Shown here in pieces: positions 6,279-7,038 of a DNA stretch of 7,038 nucleotides. Numbering within the stretch: the first letter of the stretch is position 1; each line of letters opens with the position of its first letter. Under the pieces are notes generated by a model. It was not told the origin of the DNA. It did not search any database and saw nothing but the letters and a program-made list of their open reading frames with translations. The position numbers were made by a program, and so were the translations under genes. Source of the DNA: Ilumatobacter sp. Its GTDB lineage: Bacteria > Actinomycetota > Acidimicrobiia > Acidimicrobiales > Ilumatobacteraceae. The stretch is from assembly GCA_029263275.1 (NCBI GenBank), contig JAJCXU010000242.1:1-7038 (forward strand). The letters run 5' to 3'.

Positions 6279-6307
6279 GGGGACATCCCCAGAACGGGCT
6301 GGGGGAC
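6279..6307. promoter_or_regulatory. Overlapping dyads in the divergent promoter region
   Basis: GGGGACATCCCC (6279-6290) is a near-perfect palindrome. It overlaps a second dyad, CCCCAG (6287-6292) with CTGGGG (6299-6304). GGGGAC occurs as a direct repeat at 6279-6284 and 6302-6307. The cluster lies upstream of the LOG-like gene and overlaps the upstream alternative starts of the small membrane protein gene, so an operator serving one or both genes is plausible. Confidence 0.3.
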
Positions 6308-6327
6308 GACATGGCTTCATCTCGTCC

Positions 6328-6333
6328 TACGCT
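6328..6333 (+). promoter_or_regulatory. Putative -10 element for a leaderless LOG-like gene
   Basis: TACGCT fits TANNNT and is followed by six bases and then the ATG at 6340, the same spacing as in front of the peroxidase gene. No Shine-Dalgarno is present and no clear -35 box is seen. Confidence 0.4.
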
Positions 6334-6339
6334 CGGCGA

Positions 6340-7038
6340 ATGCGGGAAATCCACACGATCGATGAGTTCGACGCGTACTTGGCGCGGCACGCAAGCCTCG
6401 ATGGATTGGTCGTCCAGGGCGTCGATCTGTCGGATCGGTCGGAACAGATCGAGGCCCTCTCGTGTGCTGGTGGGACATTCCTGGCAGCGCGCCTCTCGAC
6501 GTCGGCGCTGGAACACGTCCTCGAGTCGGGCGCCGTGGTGTTTCCCCGCCTTCCGGACCTTCCGTTCGACACGTACCGGCCGCGGCTGTATCAGCAGGGC
6601 GAACTGCTCGAGGGATGGGTTCCGGGCGACGCTGCTTCGTTCGATCGCGACGCGGTCGACTCGAAGATCTACGAGTGGACCGCGCAGTGGGCGCGCGGCC
6701 AGAACGTGCCCGTGCTCGACGCGCTGGCCACGCGGTTGCATGACCACGCCATCGACGATGCATTGAGCGAGCACCTGGACGCTCACCCCAACGTGGTCGC
6801 TGTCATGGGTGGGCATTCGATGCAACGGAATGAGCCCGCCTACCGCACCGTCGCCGAGCTGGGGCGCTCGATGGCCCGAGCGGGTTGGCACGTGGCCACG
6901 GGTGGCGGCCCCGGCGCGATGGAGGCAGCGAACCTGGGTGCCTGGCTCGCGCCACATCGCGATGATGCGCTCGATGCGGCACTCCGTCTTCTCGCTGACG
7001 AGGTCGACTTCCATCAGCCCGACCCGTACCTGCGTGCG
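6340..7038 (+). CDS. LOG/TIGR00730-like Rossmann nucleotide-binding protein, N-terminal part, cut by window edge
   Basis: The first 233 residues are visible. Residues 1-150 form a soluble region of unassigned fold beginning MREIHTIDEFDAYLARH. A Rossmann-type domain then starts at NVVAVMGGHSM (151-161), continues through YRTVAELGRSMARAGW, and reaches GGGPGAMEAANLGAW (188-202). That glycine-rich block corresponds to the first nucleotide-binding loop of LOG / 'lysine decarboxylase-like' proteins. The family includes cytokinin-activating phosphoribohydrolases that cleave nucleoside 5'-monophosphates, but many long bacterial members have no known substrate. The second diagnostic motif (PGGxGTxxE) should lie beyond the window, so catalytic competence cannot be judged. 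The ATG at 6340 follows a -10-like box by six bases, suggesting a leaderless message. It is divergent from the small membrane protein gene. Confidence 0.8.
   Translation, partial: MREIHTIDEFDAYLARHASLDGLVVQGVDLSDRSEQIEALSCAGGTFLAARLSTSALEHVLESGAVVFPRLPDLPFDTYRPRLYQQGELLEGWVPGDAASFDRDAVDSKIYEWTAQWARGQNVPVLDALATRLHDHAIDDALSEHLDAHPNVVAVMGGHSMQRNEPAYRTVAELGRSMARAGWHVATGGGPGAMEAANLGAWLAPHRDDALDAALRLLADEVDFHQPDPYLRA

Noticed and set aside
6100..7014. 304-residue minus-strand ORF opposite the LOG-like gene
   Set aside because: Arg/Val-rich composition without motifs, and it would overlap two better-supported genes on both strands.
1..7038. CRISPR arrays, tRNA or rRNA genes, insertion sequences, phage genes
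   Set aside because: No repeat-spacer pattern, no tRNA/rRNA-like sequence, no transposase, integrase or terminal inverted repeats were seen; the content is ordinary chromosomal housekeeping apart from the selenoprotein.

Overview
The window looks like chromosomal DNA of a high-GC actinobacterium. The clues are strong G/C bias at third codon positions, tandem CNNM/CorC-type membrane proteins joined by an ATGA overlap, a Gram-positive-type SOS box (GAAC-N4-GTTC), several genes that appear to start without a Shine-Dalgarno leader, and GC-rich hairpin terminators without U tracts. An Acidimicrobiia-like lineage is my guess from protein flavour; it cannot be proved from this sequence.

Layout. (1) 1-266, minus strand: N-terminal part of a glutamate-cysteine-ligase-like (GCS2 family) carboxylate-amine ligase, cut by the window edge. 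(2) 352-389: strong hairpin terminator. (3) 406-879, minus strand: a glutathione peroxidase whose catalytic position is an in-frame TGA. Directly after it is a hairpin whose apex matches the E. coli fdhF SECIS element as I recall it, so I read it as a selenocysteine glutathione peroxidase; a standard gene caller would split or truncate it. (4) 880-1069: divergent promoter region with a possible short acidic, Pro-rich leader ORF and a 10-bp hairpin. (5) 1070-2437 and 2434-3762, plus strand: two paralogous CNNM/CorC-family proteins (DUF21, CBS pair, CorC_HlyC domain), translationally coupled. (6) 3762-3874: two dyads, then a LexA/SOS box and -10 element. (7) 3875-6028, plus strand: uvrB, probably starting at a GTG. 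(8) 6027-6059: hairpin terminator shared with a convergent small membrane protein gene (6062-6241, minus). (9) 6340 to the end, plus strand: N-terminal part of a LOG/TIGR00730-like Rossmann nucleotide-binding protein, cut by the window edge.

How the genes relate. The peroxidase and the ligase point the same way and may form a thiol/peroxide-defence neighbourhood, although a hairpin separates them. The CNNM pair is one operon, probably for divalent-cation (Mg2+-type) transport or homeostasis. uvrB stands alone under apparent SOS control. The standout is the selenoprotein peroxidase: it predicts SelA, SelB, SelC and SelD elsewhere in this genome; none is visible in this window.
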